Source: Pseudoalteromonas sp. DL-6 (GTDB lineage: Bacteria; Pseudomonadota; Gammaproteobacteria; Enterobacterales; Alteromonadaceae). Taken from it: DNA of 64,000 nt. Numbering within the stretch: the stretch's first letter is position 1; every line of letters begins with the position of its first letter. The notes beneath the pieces were generated by a model that saw only the letters and a list, made by a program, of their open reading frames with translations, did not search any database and was not told the origin of the DNA. The DNA is taken from contig NZ_CP019771.1 in NCBI RefSeq assembly GCF_004328665.1, forward strand, positions 124,001 through 188,000. Direction: 5' to 3'. The position numbers were made by a program, and so were the translations under genes. Positions 10,060 to 19,132 of this stretch are shown one piece after another.

Positions 10060-12771
10060 TTAAAACTCATAGCTGTAGCTAATATCAAAGTTCATACCGA
10101 CTTCTTTAGAGCGAACAATAATATCTGATTGCGATACTTCCTGATCTTCATTAAGCAGATTTTTAACTTTAAACTTCACCTTAGAATTAAAATCAGGGTA
10201 AAAGGTATAAACTAAATCTAATGAATGAAATGGCTGCTCATAAGCATCATCTCGACTCGCTACACCTGCTGCTAAAATTCGTTCACCAAATACGTTATAA
10301 ACCAAAGAGCTACTGTGCATACCATCGAGTGAATCATAGTTAAGTTGCAAATTAACAACATACTCTGAGTGACCCGTCATACGTTTTTTAGGATTAGTTA
10401 ACGTACCGGCAAGCGCAGGATCGATAGACGCTTCTGAGTCACTCAAAGTAATATTACCACTGGTAAATAACCCTTCAGATAAAAACGTGAGGTCTTGCAA
10501 CCATTCAGCTTCTATACCGTAGACCTCAGCAGTTTCACCATTAATAAATGAGGCTGAATAGTCTTCATCGCCAATATTAAGAACGGTTTCAATGGGGGCT
10601 GTAATGTCTTTATAAAAGGCAGCAACACTAAACGAATTACCGGCTTCACCGTAATATTCATAACGTAAGTCATAGTTTTTAATCGGGCTACTTTTAAGCC
10701 CTGTACGACCAAATGTTCTAATATCGGTAAGTGGATCAAAGTAGGTAACCGGTACCACTTCACGAAAATCCGGACGAACTACCGTTTCACCATAACCAGC
10801 ACGTACTTGATAGTTATCAGCGCCTACGTAGGTAACAGAAAGCGCAGGGTACCAATCGTCTGAAACAATAGAGCCCGCTTGAATTTTTTCAGGGTCGTAG
10901 AAAGTATTTAAGTCATCTTGATCAAATATTAGGCTAGATGTACCAATAGACGTTTGTTTAAATTGTTCATAGCGTACACCACCGCTAATGCGTAGCCATT
11001 GATCATAAAACACATCAAACGAGGCGTAACCCGCATCTACTTTTTGTCCTGCTAGGTAATCATCCGCATCAGGAGCTGTTGGTTCGTTAAAATCAACCAG
11101 TATCGCGTTATTATTAATAAATTCATCGCTTAGATACCCGCTATTATTTAGCGCATTATCACTGCCATCATTTATAGTGATACCAGCACCACCACTGTTA
11201 TTAATAGCAAAACTTGAGGTATTAAAAATACGCGCTCTATCTGAAAAGTCATACCCTACTTTAAATTCAACATCCATACTGTCAAAGCTAAGCGGTAAGT
11301 TTAAATTACCACTGTAAGACTTAACTCGTTCTTCCATGTTGGTGTATGACATAATCACACGATTATCATCACCCGTGATTTGAGAACCTACATACGACCC
11401 GTCGGTGTTGTACTCATCGCGAAATTCAAAATCAGCATTCGTCGGAATATCCGTTGTTGCCTTCGCTTCGGTATACTGCCAATCAGCGCCAATCCCCATG
11501 TAATCTAAAAAGGTGTGCTGACCAATAAACTGGGTAATATTGAGTTGTCGCTCTTCGTAGTTAAAAGTATGGTTACGATTAGCAACGCCATCACCTGCAA
11601 TACTAAATGTTGAACTACCCGCTGGACTCTGCGAAATCGCAATTTCAGACTCATCTTCATTATCAATAATGTAAAGCTGCTGCGCTGATATACTGTGAGT
11701 ACCTAAGCTATAGCCTAAGCTAAATGACGCATTATAACGCTCGTTTTCTGTGGTCACTTGGGAATTTTTTACAGTATTAAAACATGAATTTGCAACATCA
11801 TCAGCAGTGTTAAGTGCTGTCGTACAGTCAATTTTGCCGTCTTCATTTTTTAAATCTTGGCTTATCACTGAGCTAAATCGGTCTTCAAAATCCCACTCAT
11901 TTTTATAAGCGCCAGAAAGCATAAAGCCTAACTTGCCGCCAAAGTAAGATTCGCTAAAGCTATCACCGTAATGGGCTTTAATATTGTATTGTGGATCGAG
12001 AGAGTCTTCTTTTAACTCATAACCACGCGGTAACGACTTGAGTAATTCGTTATTAATCGCAGTCGCTTGCTCTGCACGTGTTGTGTCACCATCGACTAAG
12101 CCGTCGCGTTTTACTATGTTGCTAATACCAAAATCACCTCGGTATTGTGTTATTGCAGATGATAACGCATCAGGTAGTCCGCTTTCTTTACGGTTGTAAG
12201 TAAAGCCGTCGCTTGCCGCGGTGTTATAACCAACACCTACCTCTACACCCGCTGTAAACTCGCTTGGTGCAGTTTTGGTTCTAATGTCAATATTACCGCC
12301 ACCAAACGCGGCAGGCATATTTGGTGAGTAAGCTTTTTGTACCGCCATGCTAGAAATAATACTAGCGGGAAAAATATCAAGCGGGATCACATTGCGAGTT
12401 AAATCGGGGCTGGGTATGTACGCACCATTTAAACGTGCGCTCGAATAACGCTCACCTAAACCACGCACATAAATGAACTTGCCATCAACGAGGGTTAAAC
12501 CGGTTACACGCCTAAGAGCAGAGGCGGCATCGCTATCGCCAGTACGCGCTAATTGCTCTGAGCCTAAAATATCGGCTACAAAGGCTTGGTTTTTTCGCTC
12601 TTCAACCACAGCAGCAGCACTGCCTTGTAAGCGCGTACCTACTGCCACTACTTCTTCTATTTCTTGGGCTACATCAACATCATTTTGCGCAGCGAACAGG
12701 CTTACAGATTGGGCACACAGCCCTAAACCAATCGCCCATGTAATTTGATTAAGTCTATGCTTTTTAGACAT
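10060..12771 (-). CDS. TonB-dependent outer-membrane receptor, Oar-like
   Basis: The start is placed at ATG 12771 (MSKKHRLNQ), giving a normal signal peptide ending near LFAAQ and an AGGA 8 nt upstream; the open frame extends 24 codons further. About 903 residues. A TonB-box-like EEVVAVGTRL is followed by a plug domain (TGDSDAASALRRVTGLTLV, YVRGLGERYSS, then IPLDIFP) and a beta-barrel ending in the aromatic terminus SYSYEF. The plug signature matches the Oar-like branch and not classical siderophore receptors. It is 93 bp downstream of the surface lipoprotein gene, in the same transcript, and next to its own TonB system. The substrate is not evident; the shared promoter pattern hints at a phosphorus compound. 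Confidence 0.92.
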   Translation of the reverse strand: MSKKHRLNQITWAIGLGLCAQSVSLFAAQNDVDVAQEIEEVVAVGTRLQGSAAAVVEERKNQAFVADILGSEQLARTGDSDAASALRRVTGLTLVDGKFIYVRGLGERYSSARLNGAYIPSPDLTRNVIPLDIFPASIISSMAVQKAYSPNMPAAFGGGNIDIRTKTAPSEFTAGVEVGVGYNTAASDGFTYNRKESGLPDALSSAITQYRGDFGISNIVKRDGLVDGDTTRAEQATAINNELLKSLPRGYELKEDSLDPQYNIKAHYGDSFSESYFGGKLGFMLSGAYKNEWDFEDRFSSVISQDLKNEDGKIDCTTALNTADDVANSCFNTVKNSQVTTENERYNASFSLGYSLGTHSISAQQLYIIDNEDESEIAISQSPAGSSTFSIAGDGVANRNHTFNYEERQLNITQFIGQHTFLDYMGIGADWQYTEAKATTDIPTNADFEFRDEYNTDGSYVGSQITGDDNRVIMSYTNMEERVKSYSGNLNLPLSFDSMDVEFKVGYDFSDRARIFNTSSFAINNSGGAGITINDGSDNALNNSGYLSDEFINNNAILVDFNEPTAPDADDYLAGQKVDAGYASFDVFYDQWLRISGGVRYEQFKQTSIGTSSLIFDQDDLNTFYDPEKIQAGSIVSDDWYPALSVTYVGADNYQVRAGYGETVVRPDFREVVPVTYFDPLTDIRTFGRTGLKSSPIKNYDLRYEYYGEAGNSFSVAAFYKDITAPIETVLNIGDEDYSASFINGETAEVYGIEAEWLQDLTFLSEGLFTSGNITLSDSEASIDPALAGTLTNPKKRMTGHSEYVVNLQLNYDSLDGMHSSSLVYNVFGERILAAGVASRDDAYEQPFHSLDLVYTFYPDFNSKVKFKVKNLLNEDQEVSQSDIIVRSKEVGMNFDISYSYEF

Positions 12772-12864
12772 AAGATACATCCTGATCAGATTATACAAAA
12801 GAGGCGCCAAACGCTTATTATGCAAGCTCCAAGGCGCCTTCAAAAGTTTATAAATAGTGTTAAA

Positions 12865-14466
12865 TTAGTCTGCGTTAGCCGCGGCTACTGCTGCTTCAAC
12901 CCATTTATACCAATTTGACGTTGTATCCTGATCCGATACTGCACCGATGTAATTAACCGAATCAAAGAACGCATCTGTTGTACTTAAATCAGTGGCAGTG
13001 ACGCTCACATCTGAAGAAGCCGTATTAGTAGCAAAACCATTCGCAGCAAGAACAGTAACGTCATCTGTTAAAATTTCACTGGCACCGCCATTTTCAAACC
13101 AGGCAGTTTTAGTTTGTCCGGCAAGTGGGCCACCAGCAAAAGTATCGGTATTAGCGAAATTATTTGAACACGCCATTACTGAGCTAGTAAAAGAGATGTT
13201 ATCGGCTTGCTTTTCACCATCACCTGAGAATTCAATACATTGAGTATTAACGGCGTTTTTCTTAACGATTAACGCGTTATAAATGCTTGAATTAAATTGG
13301 TCATCAAACTTGTAAGCTTGTGAAGGGTCATCATCACGAACTGAATTGCCATCAGTGGTGATTACCGTCACGTTAGCAACCATAGGGTTTGAAGGTGATA
13401 CTTGCGCAGAAGATGAACCTTTAACACCGTCAGACTCAAAACCATTGTTACCCATATTAACCACTGAACCGTCGTTTAGCGTTACTGTACCGTGCTGAAC
13501 AAATAAGTACTGTGCCTTACCTTGCCAACCGGCATCAAAGTCAAACGAATCATCTTGGGTATCAGTCACTGCAATATGCTTAAGCGTGGTTGCACCACCA
13601 AAAATTTCAATACCGTCATCAAAGCCTTGGTGAATATGAATGTAATCAAACTCAGAGCCAGAACCAACAGCATTAAGTGTTAATGAATTTAAATCATCAC
13701 CTTCACCACCTACGCGAGGGCCAGAGCCTGCATACCATACTTTAGCCCATTTAATATTACCGCTTGAATCGCTATTATCGTTACCACCAAAGTAGCTTGT
13801 AATACCTTCAGAGGCTACGTTACATGTACCGCCATCACGCTCTGCATCAGTACATTGATCTGTAATACCTTGGCCATTAATGATAATGCCACCCCAGTCA
13901 GCATAACGTGCACCTTCACCAGCTGTATCAAAACGGTCAAAGGCATTAGCTGAGGTAAATACTACTGGTTTTTCTGCTGTACCCACGGCTTGAATTTTTG
14001 CACCACGTGCAATGCGTAAAATCGCTTCACCTGATTGAAACGCAAGGGTTGCGCCAGGCTCTACAGTCATCGTTGGGCCATTAGTAGGAATAGAAAAGCC
14101 ATCAACAGTGTTGCCATCTTCACCAATCTGCAGAGCGTCAGCAAATACATGTACACCACCGCCAGGTAACTCTTTAAAAGTAATATTGTTAGTAATTGAA
14201 ATAGTTTTACTTGAAAATGAATCGTTGTATAAGCAATCTATACCACTGACCACACCTGTAACCGTGCCTGCATCTGATTCATAGCTTGCACATACAGCCT
14301 CATCATCCGTTGTTGAACCGGTGTTGTTATTAGAATTATTAACACTGTTGTCTGTACTGGTGCTGTTATCATTAACGGTTGGTGTAATTTCTATATCACC
14401 ACCACAACCAGCAAGTGTCATTGCTGTAGCCACTAAGCTGATTTTGAATAAGCCAGATAATTTCAT
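12865..14466 (-). CDS. Surface-type lipoprotein with beta-helix-like repeats, paired with TonB receptor
   Basis: 533 residues. Lipobox LAGC (Cys 21), then an Asn/Ser/Thr-rich linker (about 30-55), then a domain with TVEPGATLAFQSG, ILRIARGAKIQAVGTAEKPVVFTS and WGGIIINGQG, a pattern of right-handed beta-helix proteins. Relatives are often mislabelled multidrug transporter in databases; there is no transporter feature here. By analogy with other lipoprotein/receptor pairs it may bind substrate at the outer membrane for the downstream TonB receptor (inference). GGAG lies 7 nt before the ATG. It is first in a two-gene unit with its own promoter region (14581-14636). Confidence 0.85.
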   Translation of the reverse strand: MKLSGLFKISLVATAMTLAGCGGDIEITPTVNDNSTSTDNSVNNSNNNTGSTTDDEAVCASYESDAGTVTGVVSGIDCLYNDSFSSKTISITNNITFKELPGGGVHVFADALQIGEDGNTVDGFSIPTNGPTMTVEPGATLAFQSGEAILRIARGAKIQAVGTAEKPVVFTSANAFDRFDTAGEGARYADWGGIIINGQGITDQCTDAERDGGTCNVASEGITSYFGGNDNSDSSGNIKWAKVWYAGSGPRVGGEGDDLNSLTLNAVGSGSEFDYIHIHQGFDDGIEIFGGATTLKHIAVTDTQDDSFDFDAGWQGKAQYLFVQHGTVTLNDGSVVNMGNNGFESDGVKGSSSAQVSPSNPMVANVTVITTDGNSVRDDDPSQAYKFDDQFNSSIYNALIVKKNAVNTQCIEFSGDGEKQADNISFTSSVMACSNNFANTDTFAGGPLAGQTKTAWFENGGASEILTDDVTVLAANGFATNTASSDVSVTATDLSTTDAFFDSVNYIGAVSDQDTTSNWYKWVEAAVAAANAD

Positions 14467-14580
14467 TGTTCACTCCGTAAAAGTATTTAATTATTGTGTT
14501 AGCGCTTTAAGTAATAACTTAAGTCACTTTAAGGCACGATACTCATGCATTAAGGTCACTTGAGTTATCGAATACGAAGT

Positions 14581-14636
14581 ACAATACGGGAGTGTTATGA
14601 CAATGAAGTTACACTTTAATAAACATAAAATGACAA
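14581..14636 (-). promoter_or_regulatory. Candidate PhoB-type promoter of the lipoprotein-receptor unit
   Basis: On the minus strand TTGTCAT occurs at 14636-14630 and again at 14603-14597, exactly 33 bp apart (three 11-bp steps). Between them, in the 11-bp register, lie GTTTAT and TGTAAC. Ten nt after the last copy is TATTGT (14586-14581), a -10-like hexamer, giving a leader of about 108 nt. This is the geometry of PhoB promoters: 11-bp direct repeats of CTGTCAT replacing the -35, with -10 about 10 nt on. The rest of the 315-bp gap holds only the terminator at 14681-14715. Confidence 0.6.
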
Positions 14637-14680
14637 TGTTAATTAATTAAAAATCAATTGGTTGCTTTAAAAAGGCAGGC

Positions 14681-14715
14681 AAAAAAAACCACACTAACTG
14701 AACGTGAATGTGGTT
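14681..14715 (-). terminator. Terminator of the TonB energiser operon
   Basis: On the minus strand AACCACA and TGTGGTT (14709-14715 with 14687-14693) form a 7-bp stem followed by eight T. It separates the TPR gene from the downstream lipoprotein promoter, so the energiser and receptor genes are two transcripts. Confidence 0.88.
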
Positions 14716-14781
14716 TGAGTAGTGCAATTATGAAGTGGTGTTTAGTGCGTCAATTAAGAACTAATAATCGCACTATAAAAA

Positions 14782-16110
14782 TTAAAGCAGTGCTGTTTTT
14801 AATGTTTGCGCATGCACTTTTTCGCGTTTTACATATTTGATCCATTGCTGGGCTAAACGTTGCGACTTTTTGTGTTTTTCGGCTTGTTCAAACGCAAGGA
14901 TAGACGCATCAAAGTTTTGTAAATTGTATTGTGCCATCCCTAAAGCAACAAACGCATTTGATTCAAAATCAAGGCCGCCTTTATCCAGCGCCATTCGCGC
15001 TGCATCGGCAGCTTCGTCATACTGTTCTGTGTTTACATACACTTCAGCTAGACGCTGATCGTACTTACCATGTTCTGAACGCTCTGCAGCTTTGGTAAAG
15101 TAACTAATCGACTTAGCATCTTCTTTAGCTTGTACCATGGCCTCAGCTACAAAGGCATAATTTTTAGCAGTGGGTTCAGCAATGCCCTGCTCTATTGCTT
15201 TACTCATTACATTGGCCGCTTTGTAAGCAAGCTGATTATATAAATATACCTGCGCAAGCTGCCTTAGATCAGATTTAGAGGTTAAAAATCCTTGCTGATA
15301 AGCCGCCTCTAAAACACTAAGCTGCTGTTTTTCTTGCCCAGTTTCACCGTACATACCGGCTAATTGCACCCAATATTCAGGTTTGTTGTATAGCTTTACC
15401 ATACGCTCTAGTACGCTGACTACTTTATCGGTTTGGTTAAGTGAGTAATACATAGCGCGTTGGAGTACCAGCCAGTTTTCTTTTGGTACTTTGCCTTCGC
15501 TATCACTTAAGTTAATGGCTTGGGTAATGTAACTCAGGCCTTGCGCATAGTCTTTTAATTGATAGTAGGTTTGCGCTCTTAATAAATAATACGCATCAGT
15601 TTTAGGCTTTGTATTAATGGCATCCCATTTGTCTAAAAATGCAATCACCTTTTTGTAGTCGCTGTTAGCCATTGCAAGCTGCGCTAAACTGAATGTTGTA
15701 CTCAAACGCAGTGTTTCTGGAATGCCATCTTCGGCAATCACTTTTTCAAATGAAGCAATTGCTTTTACAAGGTCGTTTTCATTGTAATAAATAAACCCAT
15801 AAAAGTTATGCATCATCGCAATTTCATAAGAGTTCATACTTGATGAACGCGCTTGTATGCTATCAAGCGCGTCCAAACCCGCTTTGCTATCGCCATCATC
15901 CGCAAGTTTTTGGGCGCGAGCTAATTGGCTGTATACCTTTTCACGAAGTGCGGGCACTCGTGTTGTTTTCTGCTGTTCAGCGGCCTGTACTGTCGCCAAA
16001 TTTACACCCGGAAATACACTCAATGCACTTGGTGTAACAACGCTGGCACTGATTGCAACTGTGCACAACATGCTAAGTTTCAATAGCTTGGTTGTTAGTT
16101 TTAATTTCAT
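14782..16110 (-). CDS. Periplasmic/secreted TPR protein of the TonB2 cluster
   Basis: 442 residues with a signal peptide (hydrophobic residues 10-25), then successive tetratricopeptide repeats: alternating helices with the W/L-G-Y/F-A-P spacing, such as AKSISYFTKAAERSEHGKYDQRLAEVY and FVALGMAQYNLQNFDASILAFEQAE in part. Homologous TPR genes lie at the end of TonB2 clusters in Vibrio and Shewanella, where one (TtpB) supports TonB2 function. SD GAGG precedes the ATG. It is last in the operon, 37 bp after tonB, before the terminator at 14681. A scaffold role is inferred from context. Confidence 0.85.
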   Translation of the reverse strand: MKLKLTTKLLKLSMLCTVAISASVVTPSALSVFPGVNLATVQAAEQQKTTRVPALREKVYSQLARAQKLADDGDSKAGLDALDSIQARSSSMNSYEIAMMHNFYGFIYYNENDLVKAIASFEKVIAEDGIPETLRLSTTFSLAQLAMANSDYKKVIAFLDKWDAINTKPKTDAYYLLRAQTYYQLKDYAQGLSYITQAINLSDSEGKVPKENWLVLQRAMYYSLNQTDKVVSVLERMVKLYNKPEYWVQLAGMYGETGQEKQQLSVLEAAYQQGFLTSKSDLRQLAQVYLYNQLAYKAANVMSKAIEQGIAEPTAKNYAFVAEAMVQAKEDAKSISYFTKAAERSEHGKYDQRLAEVYVNTEQYDEAADAARMALDKGGLDFESNAFVALGMAQYNLQNFDASILAFEQAEKHKKSQRLAQQWIKYVKREKVHAQTLKTALL

Positions 16111-16147
16111 AATTGCCTCACATTCACTCTTTGCTTACTTAACAGAA

Positions 16148-16753
16148 TTAACCATTAATTTGGAAAGAAATTTTATTTTGCACACCGGCTACTTCAACAG
16201 CTTCGCCATTAACAACGCGCGGTTTATATTTAAACTTAAGGGCCGCATCCATCGCTGCTCTGTCAAACAATGACTCTGGCTCGGCTTTAATAACTTGCGG
16301 CTCTTTAACCGTACCTTGCTTTGTAACTGTAAATTCAACAATGACATACCCTTCAATACCACGCGATAACGCACGCCTTGGGTATACTGGTGCCACTTTT
16401 ACTATGGGTAAATACTCACCATCACTAGTTTCTAACGCTAATCCACCCGCTAGGTTTACATCAGCATCGACATTGGCAGCAAAATCAAAGTTGTTGCTAG
16501 CAGTATTGTTATCGCTACTTTGCATTTGTGGCGATTCCATTGGCGGAGGTGGTTCTTTAGGTGTTGGTGGCTTTTGTGGTTTACGCTCCTTTTTTTGTAC
16601 CGTTTCTTCTTTTTTCAAACGGACAAAATCTAACACATTCCCTTTGGCAGGCTCCGTCATGGCGCCCTCGCCACCGGTGATCAATGCCTGCATGCCTAAA
16701 AACAGCATAAAGGTGACCACACCCGCTATAATTAACGCAAGTACATAACGCAT
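16148..16753 (-). CDS. tonB: TonB family energy transducer (TonB2 type)
   Basis: About 201 residues, the short TonB2 type. An N-terminal membrane anchor (YVLALIIAGVVTFMLFL) is followed by a Pro/Lys-rich spacer (ERKPQKPPTPKEPPPP) and a C-terminal TonB domain from VAPVYPRRALSRGIEGYV to the end, which contacts the TonB box of receptors. A GTG at 16756 is an equally possible start; AAGGG lies 6 nt before GTG and 9 nt before ATG. It is 3-6 bp after exbD and clearly part of the operon. It links ExbB/ExbD proton-driven motion to outer-membrane receptors, here presumably the Oar-like one. Confidence 0.94.
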   Translation of the reverse strand: MRYVLALIIAGVVTFMLFLGMQALITGGEGAMTEPAKGNVLDFVRLKKEETVQKKERKPQKPPTPKEPPPPMESPQMQSSDNNTASNNFDFAANVDADVNLAGGLALETSDGEYLPIVKVAPVYPRRALSRGIEGYVIVEFTVTKQGTVKEPQVIKAEPESLFDRAAMDAALKFKYKPRVVNGEAVEVAGVQNKISFQING

Positions 16754-16759
16754 CACTCG

Positions 16760-17170
16760 TTACCCTTCTTGAGCCGCTATTGAAACATCAAATACACCCG
16801 CTGCACGCGAGGCATCCATCACTTTTATCAAGGTTTCTGTAGTGGCTTTTTTATCGGCCTGAATAACTACACTGCCTTGTGGGTTTTCAGCTTTTAAGCG
16901 TTCAATATTGGCCTGTACGGCACGTACATCTATTTGACGTTTATTGATCCAAATTTCACCTTGATCTGATATAGCCACTAATATGTTAGCCCGCTCTTTT
17001 TTAACCGCAGTTGCCGCTTCTGGTCGGTTTACATCAATACCGGCTTCTTTTACAAACGAGGCTGTAACAATAAAGAAAATAAGCATAATAAATACAACAT
17101 CCAGCATAGGAGTCATGTTTATTTCTTCTGCTTCATCTTCTTGGAATAAATTACCTAATGGGGCTCTCAT
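16760..17170 (-). CDS. exbD: ExbD/TolR family biopolymer transport protein
   Basis: The start is placed at ATG 17170 (MRAPLGNLF) with AGGAG 7 nt upstream; the frame is open 12 codons further but without a site. 136 residues. The N-terminal INMTPMLDVVFIMLIFF contains the conserved Asp of the single membrane helix that carries protons in ExbD; a periplasmic domain follows. Partner of the adjacent ExbB and TonB. Length is normal. Confidence 0.95.
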   Translation of the reverse strand: MRAPLGNLFQEDEAEEINMTPMLDVVFIMLIFFIVTASFVKEAGIDVNRPEAATAVKKERANILVAISDQGEIWINKRQIDVRAVQANIERLKAENPQGSVVIQADKKATTETLIKVMDASRAAGVFDVSIAAQEG

Positions 17171-17223
17171 TTTACTTCTCCTAGAATAAGCGGTGATTAT
17201 GTACACCGCTTTTCAATAATTAT

Positions 17224-17751
17224 TTAGTGGTCTAACACCATAGTGTCTTGCAACAATTCAACTTCACGCTTTGCTTTACGCTGTAAATAGGTTGAGGCAA
17301 ACACCCCAGATAACGCACCGACCATTCCTGCCATTGTCGGTATGGTTGCTTTTGACACACCCGATGCCATAGAGCGTGCGCTGCCAGTACCTGTAATGGC
17401 CATTACATCGAAGACTTCTATCATCCCTGTAACTGTGCCAAGCAATCCTAATAGTGGACACAGCGCTACCATTACATTAATCAGCGGTAAGTTTGCGTTT
17501 AATCGCATACTGGCGCGTGACACCATGGCTTGACGTATTTGCTCTGCGTTCCAGCTGTTGCGTTCACTGCGGGTTTTCCACGTATTTTTAACGTCTTTTT
17601 TGTAGTGTCGATAGCCATTAAAAAAGTACATAAATCGCTCGAGTATCAATAACCACATCGCGAAAATTAACACGGCAATGACCAAGAGAACTTGGCCTCC
17701 CGTGTCGAGAAAATCACGGATAGCATTGATTGAATCAATCAATAGCACCAT
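17224..17751 (-). CDS. exbB: ExbB/TolQ-type proton channel protein
   Basis: 175 residues, with helices at about 15-38 and two in the C-terminal MotA/TolQ/ExbB domain (LINVMVALCPLLGLLGTVTGMIEVF, then a second helix after TIPTMAGMVGALSGVF). Forms the proton-motive-force motor with ExbD for TonB. GGAG lies 8 nt before the ATG and 4 bp separate it from ttpC. It is shorter than E. coli ExbB, as usual for TonB2-type clusters. Confidence 0.94.
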   Translation of the reverse strand: MVLLIDSINAIRDFLDTGGQVLLVIAVLIFAMWLLILERFMYFFNGYRHYKKDVKNTWKTRSERNSWNAEQIRQAMVSRASMRLNANLPLINVMVALCPLLGLLGTVTGMIEVFDVMAITGTGSARSMASGVSKATIPTMAGMVGALSGVFASTYLQRKAKREVELLQDTMVLDH

Positions 17752-17754
17752 GGT

Positions 17755-19122
17755 TTAAGCTCCTTTCTCGCTTCGCTCGGCAATAATACCCGCACTTTGT
17801 TCTTGTAAAATAAGCAGTAAACCTTTTGAGCGGGTATTCAATAAGGTGTATAAAAACACCGTTGGAATGGCAACCACAAGGCCTAATACCGTAGTAACCA
17901 AGGCTTGCGAAATACCGCCTGCCATTAGTTTAGGGTCGCCAGTACCGAATAAAGTAATTGCTTGGAAGGTATTGATCATCCCGGTTACCGTACCGAGTAA
18001 CCCCAGCAGTGGCGCTACCACAGAGATAATTTTAATAAGCGTTAAATTACGGGTGATTTTTGGCATTTCGCGTAAAATGGCTTCGCTTAACTTAAGTTCA
18101 AGCGTGTCGTACGCCACATTAGGGTATTGATCTTTCACTTTCATGACGCGCCCTAGCGGGTTGTCATCACGGGCTGTATCGTCTTTTAATTGACGACGGA
18201 TTTTTCCACCCATCAGCATGAGCGATACAAAACGCTCTAACGCAATTAATAATGCTAATAAACCAACGCCTAAAATAACGTAACCAACAGCACCACCTTG
18301 ATGGACTTGCTCGCTGGTATCAGGGGCTTGTACTAATAAACCTAAAATTGAACCACCTGTTGGGTCAAGCGCAAACGGCACCACACCGGTGTTTGCTTGT
18401 TGCAAATCAGCCGCGGTCGCGGTAAAGCGGCTGCTTGGTTGGCGAGTAAGTTGACTGATGGTATTGGTAGAAGGTGTATACTCTAGGTACTGACCGTCAC
18501 TTATCAGGTTAAATGCACCCACACGTACCACTTCTTTTTGTACTTTATTGCCACCGTCAACAATTACATCTGTATTGAAGCGGCTTACTTTTCCTTGTTC
18601 GGTCATTTCGCGTTGTAGCTCAAACCAGACTTTTTCGATATCTTCAATAGACGCAAGCTTTGAGGTAGACCCCATTTTTTGCGCCAATTCATCCATAAAA
18701 GTACTACGTCCAGGTAACTGTGCCGATACCACAGAAGTTGCAAACTTATTGCTTGAATCACCAGCAACTTGTTGTAGCACACCAAATAGCTCTTTTAATG
18801 AACCCATACGCTTTGATAAAGTATCGGTCAAATTAGCCAGTTTAATTTCGTTTTCTTCAAACTGCGTCTCTAAACGCTCTGACTCGCTAAGCATTTGGTT
18901 ACGTTTAGCTTGAGTGTTTTTAAGCATTTGCACTTGTTCATTTTGACGTGCTACAAATTCTTGTTCGCGTTGTTTATTTTGCGCTGATTGCGCTGATTTA
19001 CCCTGCTCTAAGGTTTTTAATAAGGCATCTAAATTCATTGGCTCAGCAGCGCACATCACACCTGAAAAACCTAAGCTGGCTGCAAACACGGCCATTTTTG
19101 TCATTTTCGTTAATAATTTCAT
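17755..19122 (-). CDS. ttpC: TtpC-like MotA/TolQ/ExbB protein with long N-terminal region
   Basis: Start at ATG 19122 (MKLLTKMTKM), with AAGAGG 6 nt upstream. 455 residues. A signal peptide ends near MCA; then comes a coiled-coil region of about 80 residues (KQREQEFVARQNEQVQML and following), a periplasmic part, and a C-terminal MotA/TolQ/ExbB domain with VVAPLLGLLGTVTGMINTF. This two-part structure is that of TtpC, which is required for TonB2-dependent uptake in Vibrio. It follows the DUF3450 gene by 10 bp. The role is inferred from family and synteny. Confidence 0.92.
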   Translation of the reverse strand: MKLLTKMTKMAVFAASLGFSGVMCAAEPMNLDALLKTLEQGKSAQSAQNKQREQEFVARQNEQVQMLKNTQAKRNQMLSESERLETQFEENEIKLANLTDTLSKRMGSLKELFGVLQQVAGDSSNKFATSVVSAQLPGRSTFMDELAQKMGSTSKLASIEDIEKVWFELQREMTEQGKVSRFNTDVIVDGGNKVQKEVVRVGAFNLISDGQYLEYTPSTNTISQLTRQPSSRFTATAADLQQANTGVVPFALDPTGGSILGLLVQAPDTSEQVHQGGAVGYVILGVGLLALLIALERFVSLMLMGGKIRRQLKDDTARDDNPLGRVMKVKDQYPNVAYDTLELKLSEAILREMPKITRNLTLIKIISVVAPLLGLLGTVTGMINTFQAITLFGTGDPKLMAGGISQALVTTVLGLVVAIPTVFLYTLLNTRSKGLLLILQEQSAGIIAERSEKGA

Positions 19123-19132
19123 GGTAAACCTC

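Noticed and set aside
14658..14840. 60-residue frame on the plus strand
   Set aside because: It crosses the TonB operon terminator and the 3' end of the TPR gene; no ribosome binding site.
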